DNA of 64,000 nt from NCBI RefSeq assembly GCF_002080455.1, contig NZ_CP020555.1, positions 3,960,001-4,024,000 of the forward strand, in the 5' to 3' direction. Below, one piece after another: positions 17,443-25,105 of the stretch (positions are counted from its first letter, which is position 1; every line of letters begins with the position of its first letter). The DNA comes from Streptomyces sp. Sge12. Lineage in GTDB: Bacteria; Actinomycetota; Actinomycetes; Streptomycetales; Streptomycetaceae. The notes under the pieces are model-generated. The model had not been told where the DNA came from and did no database searches. It saw nothing but the letters and a program-made list of their open reading frames with translations. A program made the position numbers and the translations under genes.

Positions 17443-18420
17443 ATGCATGCGATCACCATCGAGCAGCCCGGCGGCCCCGAGGCCCTCGTCTGGGCCGACG
17501 TACCCGATCCGGTACCGGGCGAGGGCGAGGTCCTCGTCGAGGTCGCGGCGAGCGCCGTGAACCGCGCCGACGTACTCCAGCGACAGGGGTTCTACGATCC
17601 GCCGCCCGGCGCGTCGCGCCATCCGGGGCTGGAGTGTTCCGGCCGGATCGCCGCCATCGGTCCGGGGGTGTCCGGCTGGTCCGTGGACGACGAGGTGTGC
17701 GCCCTGCTGGCCGGTGGCGGATACGCCGAGCGGGTGGCCGTGCCGGCGGGTCAGCTGCTGCCGGTCCCGGCGGGTGTGGACCTGGTGACGGCGGCCGCGC
17801 TGCCGGAGGTCGTCGCGACCGTGTGGTCCAACGTGTTCATGGTGGCGGGGCTGCGCCCCGGCGAGACCCTGCTGGTGCACGGCGGGTCCAGCGGGATCGG
17901 CACGATGGCGATCCAGCTGGCGAAGGCGGTGGGCGCGACGGTCGCCGTGACGGCGGGCGGCCCCGAGAAGCTGGCGCGCTGCAAGGAGCTGGGTGCGGAC
18001 ATCCTGATCGACTACCGCGAGCAGGACTTCGTGGCCGAGCTGCGCGAGGCGACGGGCGGGGCCGGGGCGGACGTGATCCTGGACATCGTGGGCGCGAAGT
18101 ACCTGGCCCGGAACGTGGACGCGCTGGCCGTGAACGGGCGGCTCGCGGTGATCGGGCTGCAGGGCGGGGTGAAGGCGGAACTGAACCTCGGCGCGCTGCT
18201 GGCCAAGCGGGCGGCGATCACCGCCACCTCCCTGCGGGCCCGTCCGCTGGAGGAGAAGGCGGCCATCATCGCCGCCGTGCGCGAGCACGTATGGCCGCTG
18301 GTGGCCGCGGGGCGGATCCGGCCGGTGGTCCACGCGACCTACCCGATGCGCGATGCGGCCGAAGCCCACCGCGTGCTGGAATCCAGCGCCCACGTGGGCA
18401 AGCTCCTGCTCACGGTGTGA
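17443..18420 (+). CDS. NAD(P)H:quinone oxidoreductase (PIG3-type MDR family)
   Basis: Medium-chain dehydrogenase/reductase without catalytic zinc ligands. Seen: 325 aa, the usual length; N-terminal GroES-like fold with AVNRADVLQRQG and PGLECSGRIAAIG; nucleotide-binding motif LLVHGGSSGIGTMAIQLAKA; C-terminal HRVLESSAHVGKLLLTV. These features match the PIG3/QOR group, which reduces quinones with NADPH. It follows the K+ channel gene by 26 bp on the same strand and converges on the second bkd operon, separated by strong hairpins. The physiological substrate is unknown. Confidence 0.9.
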   Translation: MHAITIEQPGGPEALVWADVPDPVPGEGEVLVEVAASAVNRADVLQRQGFYDPPPGASRHPGLECSGRIAAIGPGVSGWSVDDEVCALLAGGGYAERVAVPAGQLLPVPAGVDLVTAAALPEVVATVWSNVFMVAGLRPGETLLVHGGSSGIGTMAIQLAKAVGATVAVTAGGPEKLARCKELGADILIDYREQDFVAELREATGGAGADVILDIVGAKYLARNVDALAVNGRLAVIGLQGGVKAELNLGALLAKRAAITATSLRARPLEEKAAIIAAVREHVWPLVAAGRIRPVVHATYPMRDAAEAHRVLESSAHVGKLLLTV

Positions 18421-18432
18421 AGCGGGCGGGTC

Positions 18433-18451
18433 GGCTCCGCTGCGCGGAGCC
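18433..18451. terminator. Short hairpin after the quinone oxidoreductase gene
   Basis: Stem GGCTCCGC (18433-18440) with GCGGAGCC (18444-18451) and a three-base loop. It is embedded in GGGCGGG...CCCGCCC, which can extend the structure. Confidence 0.5.
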
Positions 18452-18481
18452 TCTCCCCGCCCCGCCCTTTCGCCGTTTCCC

Positions 18482-18519
18482 GGGCTCTGCCCGGGCCCGG
18501 TCCGGCCCGGGCAGAGCCC
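18482..18519. terminator. Bidirectional terminator between convergent genes
   Basis: Perfect 16-bp stem GGGCTCTGCCCGGGCC (18482-18497) with 18504-18519 and a six-base loop, between the oxidoreductase gene and the E2 gene, which converge. No U-tract. Confidence 0.7.
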
Positions 18520-18547
18520 CGGGACACCGGACCGGGCCGGCGCCGGG

Positions 18548-19879
18548 CTACAGGCTGCGCAGCAGGACCGCGGGGGATTCGACGCAGTCCGCGACGAAGC
18601 GGAGGAAGCCGCCCGCCGTACCCCCGTCGCACACCCGGTGGTCGAAGGTCAGCGACAGCTGAACCACCTTGCGGACCGCCAGCTGCCCCTCGTGGACCCA
18701 CGGCTTGTCGATGATCCGGCCCACCCCCAGCATCGCCGCCTCGGGGTGGTTGATGATCGGCGTGGAACCGTCGACCCCGAAGACCCCGTAGTTGTTCAGG
18801 GTGAAGGTGCCGCCGGTCAGATCCGCGGGAGCCAGCTTCCCGGCCCGGGCCACCTCCGTCAGGCGGGCGAACTCCGCCGACAGCGACTCGGGGTTGCGGT
18901 TCTGCGCGTCCCGGACCACCGGGACCACCAGGCCCCGCTCGGTCTGCGCGGCGAAGCCCAGGTGCACGGACGGCAGGCGGACGATCTCCTTGGCCGCGAG
19001 GTCCACGGTGGAGTTGAGCTCCGGATACTTGGCCAGGGCGGCCGTGCAGATCCGGGCCAGCAGCGCGAGCACGGAGATCTTGGGTCCGCCCACGGCATTC
19101 ATCGCGGCCCGGGCGGCCATCAGCTCGGTGGCGTCCGCGTCGACCCAGCAGGTGGCGTCCGGGATCTCCCGGCGGCTGCGCGACAGCTTCTCGGCGACCG
19201 CCCCGCGTACCCCCTTGAGGGGGATCCGCTCGCCCTGGGCCGCCGTCGTCGGCGGTGCCACCGCGGCGACCGGGGCCGGCTCGGGCGCGCGCAGCGCGGC
19301 CAGTGCCGCCTCGACGTCCGCCCGCAGGATCAGCCCGTCGGGGCCGGACCCGCGCAGCGCGCGCAGGTCGACCCCGCCGTCCTTGGCCAGCTTGCGCACC
19401 AGCGGCGAGATCACCGGCACCGGCCCGGCGGGAGCCGCCGGAGCCACGGGGACCGCCGGAGCCACCGGAGCGGCGACGGCGGGCGCCGACACCGCGGCGG
19501 TGACGGGTCGCACCCGTCGCCGACGCGCCGGGCGCGAGTGGTCCTCGCCGTAACCGATCAGCGGCCGCGGCACGTTGCCGGTGCCCTCGGCCTCGGCCGC
19601 CTCCGCGGCCGGAGCCTCGCCGGGAAGCGACGACGCCCCCACCGCCACGGTGATCAGCGGTGCTCCGACGGGCAGTTCCGTGCCCTCCTCCCCGAACCGG
19701 GCGGTGACCACACCGCCGTAGGGGCACGGAACCTCCACCATCGCCTTGGCCGTCTCGACCTCGACCACCGGCTGGTCGATGGCGACGACATCGCCCACCG
19801 CCACGAGCCAGCGGACGATCTCGGCCTCGGTCAGGCCCTCCCCGAGATCGGGAAGCTTGAATTCCATTACCTGCGGCAT
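18548..19879 (-). CDS. bkdC: Branched-chain alpha-keto acid dehydrogenase E2 (dihydrolipoyl acyltransferase), second cluster
   Basis: Acyltransferase core of the second BCDH complex. Seen: 443 aa from the ATG at 19879; lipoyl domain with the modified Lys in VEVETAKAMVEVP, Ala/Pro-rich linker, peripheral-subunit-binding domain (ISPLVRKLAKDGGVDLRAL) and the CoA-dependent acyltransferase domain ending with the catalytic DHRVCDGG. The ATG shares one base with the E1beta stop (TGATG). It is the last gene of the bkdABC operon downstream of the divergent bkdR. Confidence 0.93.
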   Translation of the reverse strand: MPQVMEFKLPDLGEGLTEAEIVRWLVAVGDVVAIDQPVVEVETAKAMVEVPCPYGGVVTARFGEEGTELPVGAPLITVAVGASSLPGEAPAAEAAEAEGTGNVPRPLIGYGEDHSRPARRRRVRPVTAAVSAPAVAAPVAPAVPVAPAAPAGPVPVISPLVRKLAKDGGVDLRALRGSGPDGLILRADVEAALAALRAPEPAPVAAVAPPTTAAQGERIPLKGVRGAVAEKLSRSRREIPDATCWVDADATELMAARAAMNAVGGPKISVLALLARICTAALAKYPELNSTVDLAAKEIVRLPSVHLGFAAQTERGLVVPVVRDAQNRNPESLSAEFARLTEVARAGKLAPADLTGGTFTLNNYGVFGVDGSTPIINHPEAAMLGVGRIIDKPWVHEGQLAVRKVVQLSLTFDHRVCDGGTAGGFLRFVADCVESPAVLLRSL

Positions 19880-20901
19880 CAGTTCTCCCACTGCAGGCGC
19901 GCCACGGCGTCCAGGATCCGGTCCACACCCGGCAGGTGGTGCTTCTCCAGCATCGGCGGCGGGTAGGGGATGTCGAAGCCCGTCACCCGCAGCACCGGCG
20001 CCTCCAGGTGGTGGAAGCACCGCTCCGTGACGCGGGCGGCGATCTCCGCGCCGGGTCCGCCGAAGCCGCCGGCCTCGTGGACCACCACCGCGCGCCCGGT
20101 GCGGCGTACGGACTCCACGACCGTGTTCTCGTCGAAGGGGACCAGCGAGCGCAGGTCGACGACCTCCAGGTCCCAGCCCTCCTGGCGGGCCGCCTCGGCC
20201 GCCTCCAGGCACACCGGCAGCGAGGGCCCGTAGGTGATCAGCGTGGCGCTCGTGCCGGCCCGCCGGACCAGCGCCTTCCCGATGCCGGGCACCGGCGTCG
20301 GCGCCTCGGGCCGCCAGTCGGCCTTCGACCAGTAGAGCCGCTTCGGCTCCAGGAAGACGACCGGGTCGTCGCTCGCGATGGACGCGCGCAGCAGCCCGTA
20401 CGCGTCCTCGACGGTCGCCGGGGTCACCACGGTCAGGCCGGGCGTGGCCACGTAGTACGCCTCGGAGGAGTCGCAGTGGTGCTCCACGCCGCCGATCCCG
20501 CCGCCGTACGGCACCCGGATCGTGATCGGCAGCGGCATCGCACCGCGGGTGCGGTTGCGCATCTTCGCCACGTGCGAGATCAGCTGCTCGAACGCCGGGT
20601 ACGCGAAGGCGTCGAACTGCATCTCCACGACCGGGCGCAGCCCGTACATGGCCATGCCGACCGCCGCGCCCAGGATGCCCGCCTCCGCGAGGGGGGTGTC
20701 CGTGCAGCGTTCCTCGCCGAACTCCTTGGCGAGCCCGTCCGTGATCCGGAAGACCCCGCCGAGCGTCCCGACGTCCTCGCCCATGACATGGACGGTCGGG
20801 TCCTCGGCCATCGCGTCGCGCATCGCCCGGGTCAGGGCCTGCGCCATCGTCGAGGGCTTGGTCCCCGACTTCGCGGACTTCGCCGCCGCCACCGTCGTCA
20901 C
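19879..20901 (-). CDS. bkdB: Branched-chain alpha-keto acid dehydrogenase E1 beta subunit, second cluster
   Basis: E1 beta subunit. Seen: 340 aa; HVMGEDVGTLGGVFRITDGL and GVEHHCDSSEAYY, the C-terminal transketolase domain, and LPGVDRILDAVARL at the end. Compared with the paralogue at 1.1-2.0 kb it has a longer, Lys/Ser-rich N-terminus (TTVAAAKSAKSGTKPS). The ATG overlaps the E1alpha stop by four bases (ATGA), and its own stop overlaps the E2 start, so the three genes are fully coupled. Confidence 0.93.
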   Translation of the reverse strand: MTTVAAAKSAKSGTKPSTMAQALTRAMRDAMAEDPTVHVMGEDVGTLGGVFRITDGLAKEFGEERCTDTPLAEAGILGAAVGMAMYGLRPVVEMQFDAFAYPAFEQLISHVAKMRNRTRGAMPLPITIRVPYGGGIGGVEHHCDSSEAYYVATPGLTVVTPATVEDAYGLLRASIASDDPVVFLEPKRLYWSKADWRPEAPTPVPGIGKALVRRAGTSATLITYGPSLPVCLEAAEAARQEGWDLEVVDLRSLVPFDENTVVESVRRTGRAVVVHEAGGFGGPGAEIAARVTERCFHHLEAPVLRVTGFDIPYPPPMLEKHHLPGVDRILDAVARLQWEN

Positions 20902-22031
20902 GCCTGGTCCTCGGCTTCCAGCTCTGCACGGAGCATGGCCGCCTGCTCGCGCAGCCGGTCCGTCTGCTCCGCGTACACGTGCGCGAACAGGTCCATCGGG
21001 TCCACCACCGGGTCCGCGTTCATCCCCTCACGGAGCGCGGCGGCCATCGTCTCCGCCTCCTCGCGCGCCGTGGCGATCGCCGCCTCGTCGATGATCCCGC
21101 GGGCGGTCAGCTCACGCTCCAGCAGATCGATCGGGTCGTGCGCCTTCCAGGCCTCGACCTCGGCGTCACCGCGGTAGCGGGTCGCGTCGTCCGCGTTCGT
21201 GTGGGCCTCCATCCGGTAGGTGACGGCCTCGATCAGGGTCGGGCCGCCACCGGCCCGGGCCCGCCGGACGGCCTCGGCCAGCACCTCGTGCATCGCGGCG
21301 ATGTCGTTGCCGTCGACCAGCCGGCCGGGCATCCCGTACCCGACGGCCTTGTGGGCCAGCGTCGGGGCCGCGGTCTGCTTGGCGAGCGGGACGGATATCG
21401 CGAAGCCGTTGTTCTGCACGAGGAAGACCACCGGGGCCTGCCAGACGGCGGCGAAGTTCAGCGCCTCGTGGAAGTCGCCCTCGCTGGTGCCGCCGTCGCC
21501 GACCATGGCGAGCGCGACGACGTCGTCACCGCGCAGCCGGGCCGCGTGTGCCAGACCCACCGCGTGCGGCAGCTGGGTGGCGAGCGGGGTCGAGAGCGGG
21601 GCGATGCGGTGCTCACGCGGGTCGTACCCGGTGTGCCAGTCGCCGCGCAGCAGGGTCAGCGCCTGGACGGGGTCCAGGCCGCGCGCCACGGCCGCCAGGG
21701 TGTCGCGGTAGCTCGGGAACAGCCAGTCCTGGTCCTCCAGGACCAGCGCGGCCGCGATCTCGCAGGCCTCCTGGCCCACGGTGGAGGGGTAGACGGCGAG
21801 CCGGCCCTGCTTGGTGAGCGCCGTGGCCTGGGCGTTGTAGCGCCGGCCGCGCACCAGCTCGGCGTAGCAGCGGCGCATCAGCTCCGGGTCGAGGCGGTCG
21901 GCCGCCTCGGTGCCCAGCACCCGGTAGGGCTCGGGGTCCGGGAGCAGCGGGGCGGCATCCGTACGGGGCCTCCAGGCGGGCGGGGTGGAACGGTGGGACG
22001 CACCGGCACCGGGCAGCTCTTGGACCGTCAT
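20898..22031 (-). CDS. bkdA: Branched-chain alpha-keto acid dehydrogenase E1 alpha subunit, second cluster
   Basis: ThDP-binding E1 alpha subunit. Seen: about 377 aa; ThDP motif VGDGGTSEGD...VQNNGFAISVP; YRMEAHTNADDATRYR in the regulatory loop. The start is set at the ATG at 22031, 11 bases after a perfect GAGGAGG; the upstream GTG at 22043 overlaps that ribosome site and is unlikely. It is the first gene of the operon and divergent from the Lrp-type bkdR. The intergenic region also carries a TetR-type palindrome and a DnaA box. Confidence 0.93.
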   Translation of the reverse strand: MTVQELPGAGASHRSTPPAWRPRTDAAPLLPDPEPYRVLGTEAADRLDPELMRRCYAELVRGRRYNAQATALTKQGRLAVYPSTVGQEACEIAAALVLEDQDWLFPSYRDTLAAVARGLDPVQALTLLRGDWHTGYDPREHRIAPLSTPLATQLPHAVGLAHAARLRGDDVVALAMVGDGGTSEGDFHEALNFAAVWQAPVVFLVQNNGFAISVPLAKQTAAPTLAHKAVGYGMPGRLVDGNDIAAMHEVLAEAVRRARAGGGPTLIEAVTYRMEAHTNADDATRYRGDAEVEAWKAHDPIDLLERELTARGIIDEAAIATAREEAETMAAALREGMNADPVVDPMDLFAHVYAEQTDRLREQAAMLRAELEAEDQA

Positions 22032-22094
22032 GGCGGCGTACACCTCCTCGTGGGAAGCGGGCAGGGGGTGCCCCGGGTGTGAGGCCCCTCACCT

Positions 22095-22108
22095 ACCGAT
22101 TGTTCGGT
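22095..22108. promoter_or_regulatory. TetR-type operator, copy A (bkdA/bkdR region)
   Basis: ACCGATTGTTCGGT, differing by one base from the identical palindromes at 25037 and 31266. It lies 64 bp upstream of the bkdA start and about 100 bp upstream of bkdR, in the shared promoter region. Confidence 0.65.
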
Positions 22109-22142
22109 TGTCCGCGCAATTTGGCTACAGGCGGCTCCAGGC

Positions 22143-22151
22143 TGTGGACAA
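22143..22151. other. DnaA box (TTGTCCACA on the minus strand)
   Basis: TGTGGACAA, the exact complement of the preferred Streptomyces DnaA box TTGTCCACA, within the bkdA/bkdR intergenic region. Confidence 0.5.
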
Positions 22152-22209
22152 ACTGGCGCCGGGGCCCTGGGATGGATGCAGGACGTCCAGGAGAGGGAGG
22201 CATCGGGCA

Positions 22210-22788
22210 ATGCCGGATGAACAAATGGCCGGACCGGGTTCCGCACCGGGTTCGCCGGGGGGCGCACCGGGGGCCTCCGGAGTCCCGCCCGTCACACCCC
22301 GTCCCCTGGATCCGATCGACCGGTCGATCATGCGGCTGCTCCAGGCGGACGGCCGGGCGTCGATACGGTCGGTGGCGGAGCAGGTGCACGTCTCGCGGGC
22401 GAACGCCTACGCCCGGATCAACCGGCTCATCGACGACGGGGTGATCCGCGGTTTCACGGCCCGCGTCAACCACGAACGGGCAGGTCAGGGCGCATCCGCC
22501 TATATCACCCTGAAGATCGTCCAGAACTCCTGGCGCACGGTCCGCGAGCAGCTGCGCGAACTCCCGGGCGCCGCGCACATCGCACTGGTCAGCGGGGACT
22601 TCGACGTCCTGCTGCTGGTGCACACCCCGGACAACCGGACCCTGCGCGAGCTGGTCCTGACCCGCCTCCAGGCCATCCCGGAGGTCCTCTCGACGCGGAC
22701 CCTGCTGGTGTTCGAGGAAACGGATCTGCTGGACGCGGGCCCGGGCCCCGGCCCGGTCGGCGGCTCCCCGGCCCTCACCGAGGAGTAG
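22210..22788 (+). CDS. bkdR: Lrp/AsnC family regulator BkdR
   Basis: Probable regulator of the divergent bkdABC operon. Seen: 192 aa from the ATG at 22210 with GGGAGG 9 bases upstream; a Gly/Pro-rich N-terminal extension of about 32 residues; winged helix LDPIDRSIMRLLQADGRASIRSVAEQVHVSRANAYARINRL at 33-75 (two pieces of the typical Lrp N-domain); ligand-binding RAM domain with AHIALVSGDFDVLLLVH. Known: in S. coelicolor an AsnC-type BkdR next to a bkd cluster represses it. Inferred here from identical context. Confidence 0.9.
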   Translation: MPDEQMAGPGSAPGSPGGAPGASGVPPVTPRPLDPIDRSIMRLLQADGRASIRSVAEQVHVSRANAYARINRLIDDGVIRGFTARVNHERAGQGASAYITLKIVQNSWRTVREQLRELPGAAHIALVSGDFDVLLLVHTPDNRTLRELVLTRLQAIPEVLSTRTLLVFEETDLLDAGPGPGPVGGSPALTEE

Positions 22789-22800
22789 GCCGTCCGGGTG

Positions 22801-22849
22801 CCACGACGCCCCCGGTACGGCCTGTACGGCCGTACCGGGGGCGTCGTGG
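22801..22849. terminator. 22-bp bidirectional terminator
   Basis: Perfect 22-bp stem (22801-22822 with 22828-22849; begins CCACGACGCCCCCGG) and a five-base loop between the convergent bkdR and tetR genes. One of the longest perfect hairpins in the window. Confidence 0.8.
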
Positions 22850-22885
22850 GTTCGGGGCGCTCGCGACGTTCGGGGGCGGAGTGCG

Positions 22886-23473
22886 TCAGCGGAGGGTGCG
22901 CAGGCCGTCGAAGGCCATGTGGACGACCGCGTCCGCGAGCTGGTCGGGGCCCGTGCCCGAGTGCGGGCGGTACCACTCGACCAGGGAGTTCACCATGCCG
23001 AAGAGGAGCCGGGTGGCGAGGCGGATGTCCACGTCCGCCCGCAGGTCGCCGTCCGCGGCGGCGGCCTTGAGCAGGTCGGCTACCTGGTGGTCGAACTCGC
23101 GCCGGCGCTCCAGTGCCCACCGCTCGGTGCGGGTGTTGCCGCGTACGCGCAGCAGCAGCGTCACGTACGGCAGCTCGCCGACCAGCACCTCGACCGTGCG
23201 GCGCGTGACGTACTCGACGCGCTCGACGGCCCGGCCCCGTACCGCGCCCGGCTCCTCCAGGATCGCGAAGAGCCCGTCGAGGGCGCGGCTGACGGCCCGC
23301 CGCAGCAGCTCCTCCTTGCCCGTGACGTGGTGGTAGATCGAGGACTTCGAGATGCCCGCGGCCTTGGAGAGGTGCTCCATCGAGGTGCCGTCGTAGCCGC
23401 GCTCGTTGAAGACCTGGACGGCGACCGACAGCAGGGTCTCGGGGGTGTACGTGTCCCGCTTGGCCGTCGTCAT
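22886..23473 (-). CDS. TetR family regulator (PaaR-like candidate)
   Basis: One-component repressor. Seen: 195 aa; N-terminal helix-turn-helix ERGYDGTSMEHLSKAAGI and SKSSIYHHVTGKEELL, C-terminal ligand-binding helices. The ATG at 23473 overlaps the paaH stop (ATGA), so it is co-translated with a beta-oxidation enzyme of phenylacetate degradation. The paaH promoter carries the palindrome ACCGATCGTTCGGT, which also occurs before paaA and, with one mismatch, before bkdA; this makes the TetR the natural candidate to bind all three and to regulate itself. Known PaaR proteins are TetR members sensing phenylacetyl-CoA; the effector here is inferred. Confidence 0.85.
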   Translation of the reverse strand: MTTAKRDTYTPETLLSVAVQVFNERGYDGTSMEHLSKAAGISKSSIYHHVTGKEELLRRAVSRALDGLFAILEEPGAVRGRAVERVEYVTRRTVEVLVGELPYVTLLLRVRGNTRTERWALERRREFDHQVADLLKAAAADGDLRADVDIRLATRLLFGMVNSLVEWYRPHSGTGPDQLADAVVHMAFDGLRTLR

Positions 23474-24981
23474 GCGGCCCCCTCCTCGTCGTCCGCGGCG
23501 TAGCCCAGCTTGAACAGGGCCAGGGAGGGTGCGTACCGGCCGCCGGGACAGCGCTCGTCGAGGTGGTGCAGCAGGTCGTAGGCCCAGTCCCGGCCGAGCC
23601 GCTCGTGCCATGCGGAGGGGCCCAGCGGGTAGTTGACGCCCAGCCGCATCGCCGTGTCGATGTCCTGCGCGGAGGCCGCGCCGCGGGCGACGGCGTCGGC
23701 CGTGAGGTCGATCAGCATCGCGACGGTCCGCGCGACGATCATGCCGGGGACGTCGCCGATCACCGAGACCTGCTTGCCCAGCTTCTGGAAGAGGCCGACC
23801 GCCTCGGCGAGGGTCCGCTCGCTGGTGTCCTCGCTCGCCGAGAGCGCGATCCGGGTGGCGCCGCGGTAGTCGAGCGCGAGGTCGAAGTAGACGACGTCGG
23901 CGAACTCGACGGAGGTCTTGCCGTCCGCGAGGACCAGCTGGCCCTCGCCGGGCAGCTGGATGTACGGGCCGCCCTGCTCGGTGGCCGCGACCGCGATCCC
24001 GGCCTCCTCCAGCAGGTCCACCAGCTCGGCGGCCGGGCCGAGGTCGCCGACGACGGTGACCTTCGCCGGAGCCTCCTCGGGAGCGGCGGTGTGCGGCAGG
24101 GCGGTCTCGGCGTCCGGACCGTAGGGGTACCAGCCGTGCCCGGACTTGCGGCCGAGTCGGCCGGACTGGACGAGGCGGCGCTGGGCGAGCGAGGGGGTGA
24201 ACTTCGGGCTGCGGAAGAAGGACTCCCAGACCGATCGGGTCACGGCCTCGTTGACGTCCTGGCCGATCAGGTCGGTCAGCTGGAAGGGGCCCATCTTGAA
24301 GCCGCCGCTCTCGCGGAGCACGGCGTCGATGGTGGCCGGGTCGGCACCCTGCTCCTCGTACACCGCGAAGGCCTCGGCGTAGAAGGGGCGGGCGATCCGG
24401 TTGACGATGAAACCGGGGGTGTCGGCGCAGCGGACCGGCGTCTTCCCCCAGCCGAGGACCGTGCGGTACGCACGCTCGGCGGCGTCCGGGTCGGTCGCGA
24501 AGCCGCTGACCACCTCGACGAGCGGGAGCAGCGGGGCCGGGTTGAAGAAGTGCAGGCCGAGGAAGCGGCCGGGGTGCGCGAGCCCGGCGGCGAGCTCGGT
24601 GACGGAGAGCGAGGAGGTGTTGGTGGCCAGCAGCGCGTCCGGGGACACCACCTCTTCGAGCGCGGCGAAGAGCGTCTGCTTCACGGTGACGTTCTCGACC
24701 ACCGCCTCGATGACGAGGGCGGCTCCCGCGAGCTCCGCGAGGTCACCGGCCGGAGCGATCCGGCCGACCGCCTCCTCGGCCTCGGCGCGGTCGATGCGGC
24801 CCTTGGCGGCCATCCGCTCGACCCGGTCCTGGACGAAACCGACGCCATCGGCGGCGAGGGAGGCGTTGATGTCGTAGATCAGCACACGATGACCTGCGAG
24901 AAGGGCGACCTGGGCGATGCCCTGGCCCATGGTGCCCGCCCCGACGACCGCCACAGTGCGGGACCGCTCGATTGCTGTCAT
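23470..24981 (-). CDS. paaH: 3-hydroxyacyl-CoA dehydrogenase, PaaH type
   Basis: NAD-dependent oxidation of a 3-hydroxyacyl-CoA, likely 3-hydroxyadipyl-CoA in the phenylacetate pathway. Seen: 503 aa from the ATG at 24981 (GGGAGGATCAGG upstream); Rossmann motif VAVVGAGTMGQGIAQ; LGLHFFNPAPLLPLVEVV with the catalytic His; two C-terminal dehydrogenase domains (NRIARPFYAEAF and PGMIVARTVAMLI...RLGVNYPLGP), the duplicated arrangement of PaaH (about 475-510 aa) as opposed to 280-aa Hbd proteins. Coupled to the TetR gene and divergent from paaN. A general 3-hydroxybutyryl-CoA role is possible. Confidence 0.85.
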   Translation of the reverse strand: MTAIERSRTVAVVGAGTMGQGIAQVALLAGHRVLIYDINASLAADGVGFVQDRVERMAAKGRIDRAEAEEAVGRIAPAGDLAELAGAALVIEAVVENVTVKQTLFAALEEVVSPDALLATNTSSLSVTELAAGLAHPGRFLGLHFFNPAPLLPLVEVVSGFATDPDAAERAYRTVLGWGKTPVRCADTPGFIVNRIARPFYAEAFAVYEEQGADPATIDAVLRESGGFKMGPFQLTDLIGQDVNEAVTRSVWESFFRSPKFTPSLAQRRLVQSGRLGRKSGHGWYPYGPDAETALPHTAAPEEAPAKVTVVGDLGPAAELVDLLEEAGIAVAATEQGGPYIQLPGEGQLVLADGKTSVEFADVVYFDLALDYRGATRIALSASEDTSERTLAEAVGLFQKLGKQVSVIGDVPGMIVARTVAMLIDLTADAVARGAASAQDIDTAMRLGVNYPLGPSAWHERLGRDWAYDLLHHLDERCPGGRYAPSLALFKLGYAADDEEGAA

Positions 24982-25003
24982 GTCCTGATCCTCCCGCACA
25001 CAC

Positions 25004-25012
25004 TTATCCACA
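25004..25012. other. DnaA box (TTATCCACA)
   Basis: Exact TTATCCACA in the paaH/paaN divergent intergenic region, 25 bp from the TetR-type operator copy B. Confidence 0.45.
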
Positions 25013-25036
25013 GGTCCGCCGGGCCCTCTTGTCCCG

Positions 25037-25050
25037 ACCGATCGTTCGGT
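25037..25050. promoter_or_regulatory. TetR-type operator, copy B (paaH/paaN region)
   Basis: ACCGATCGTTCGGT, the exact reverse complement of the palindrome upstream of paaA (31266-31279). It is centred between the divergent paaH and paaN start codons and could control both. Confidence 0.75.
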
Positions 25051-25105
25051 TACTCTAACTCCAGTCTGCTCTCCTTCGCCCGGCTCAACGAGGAGTTGGT
25101 CCCTG

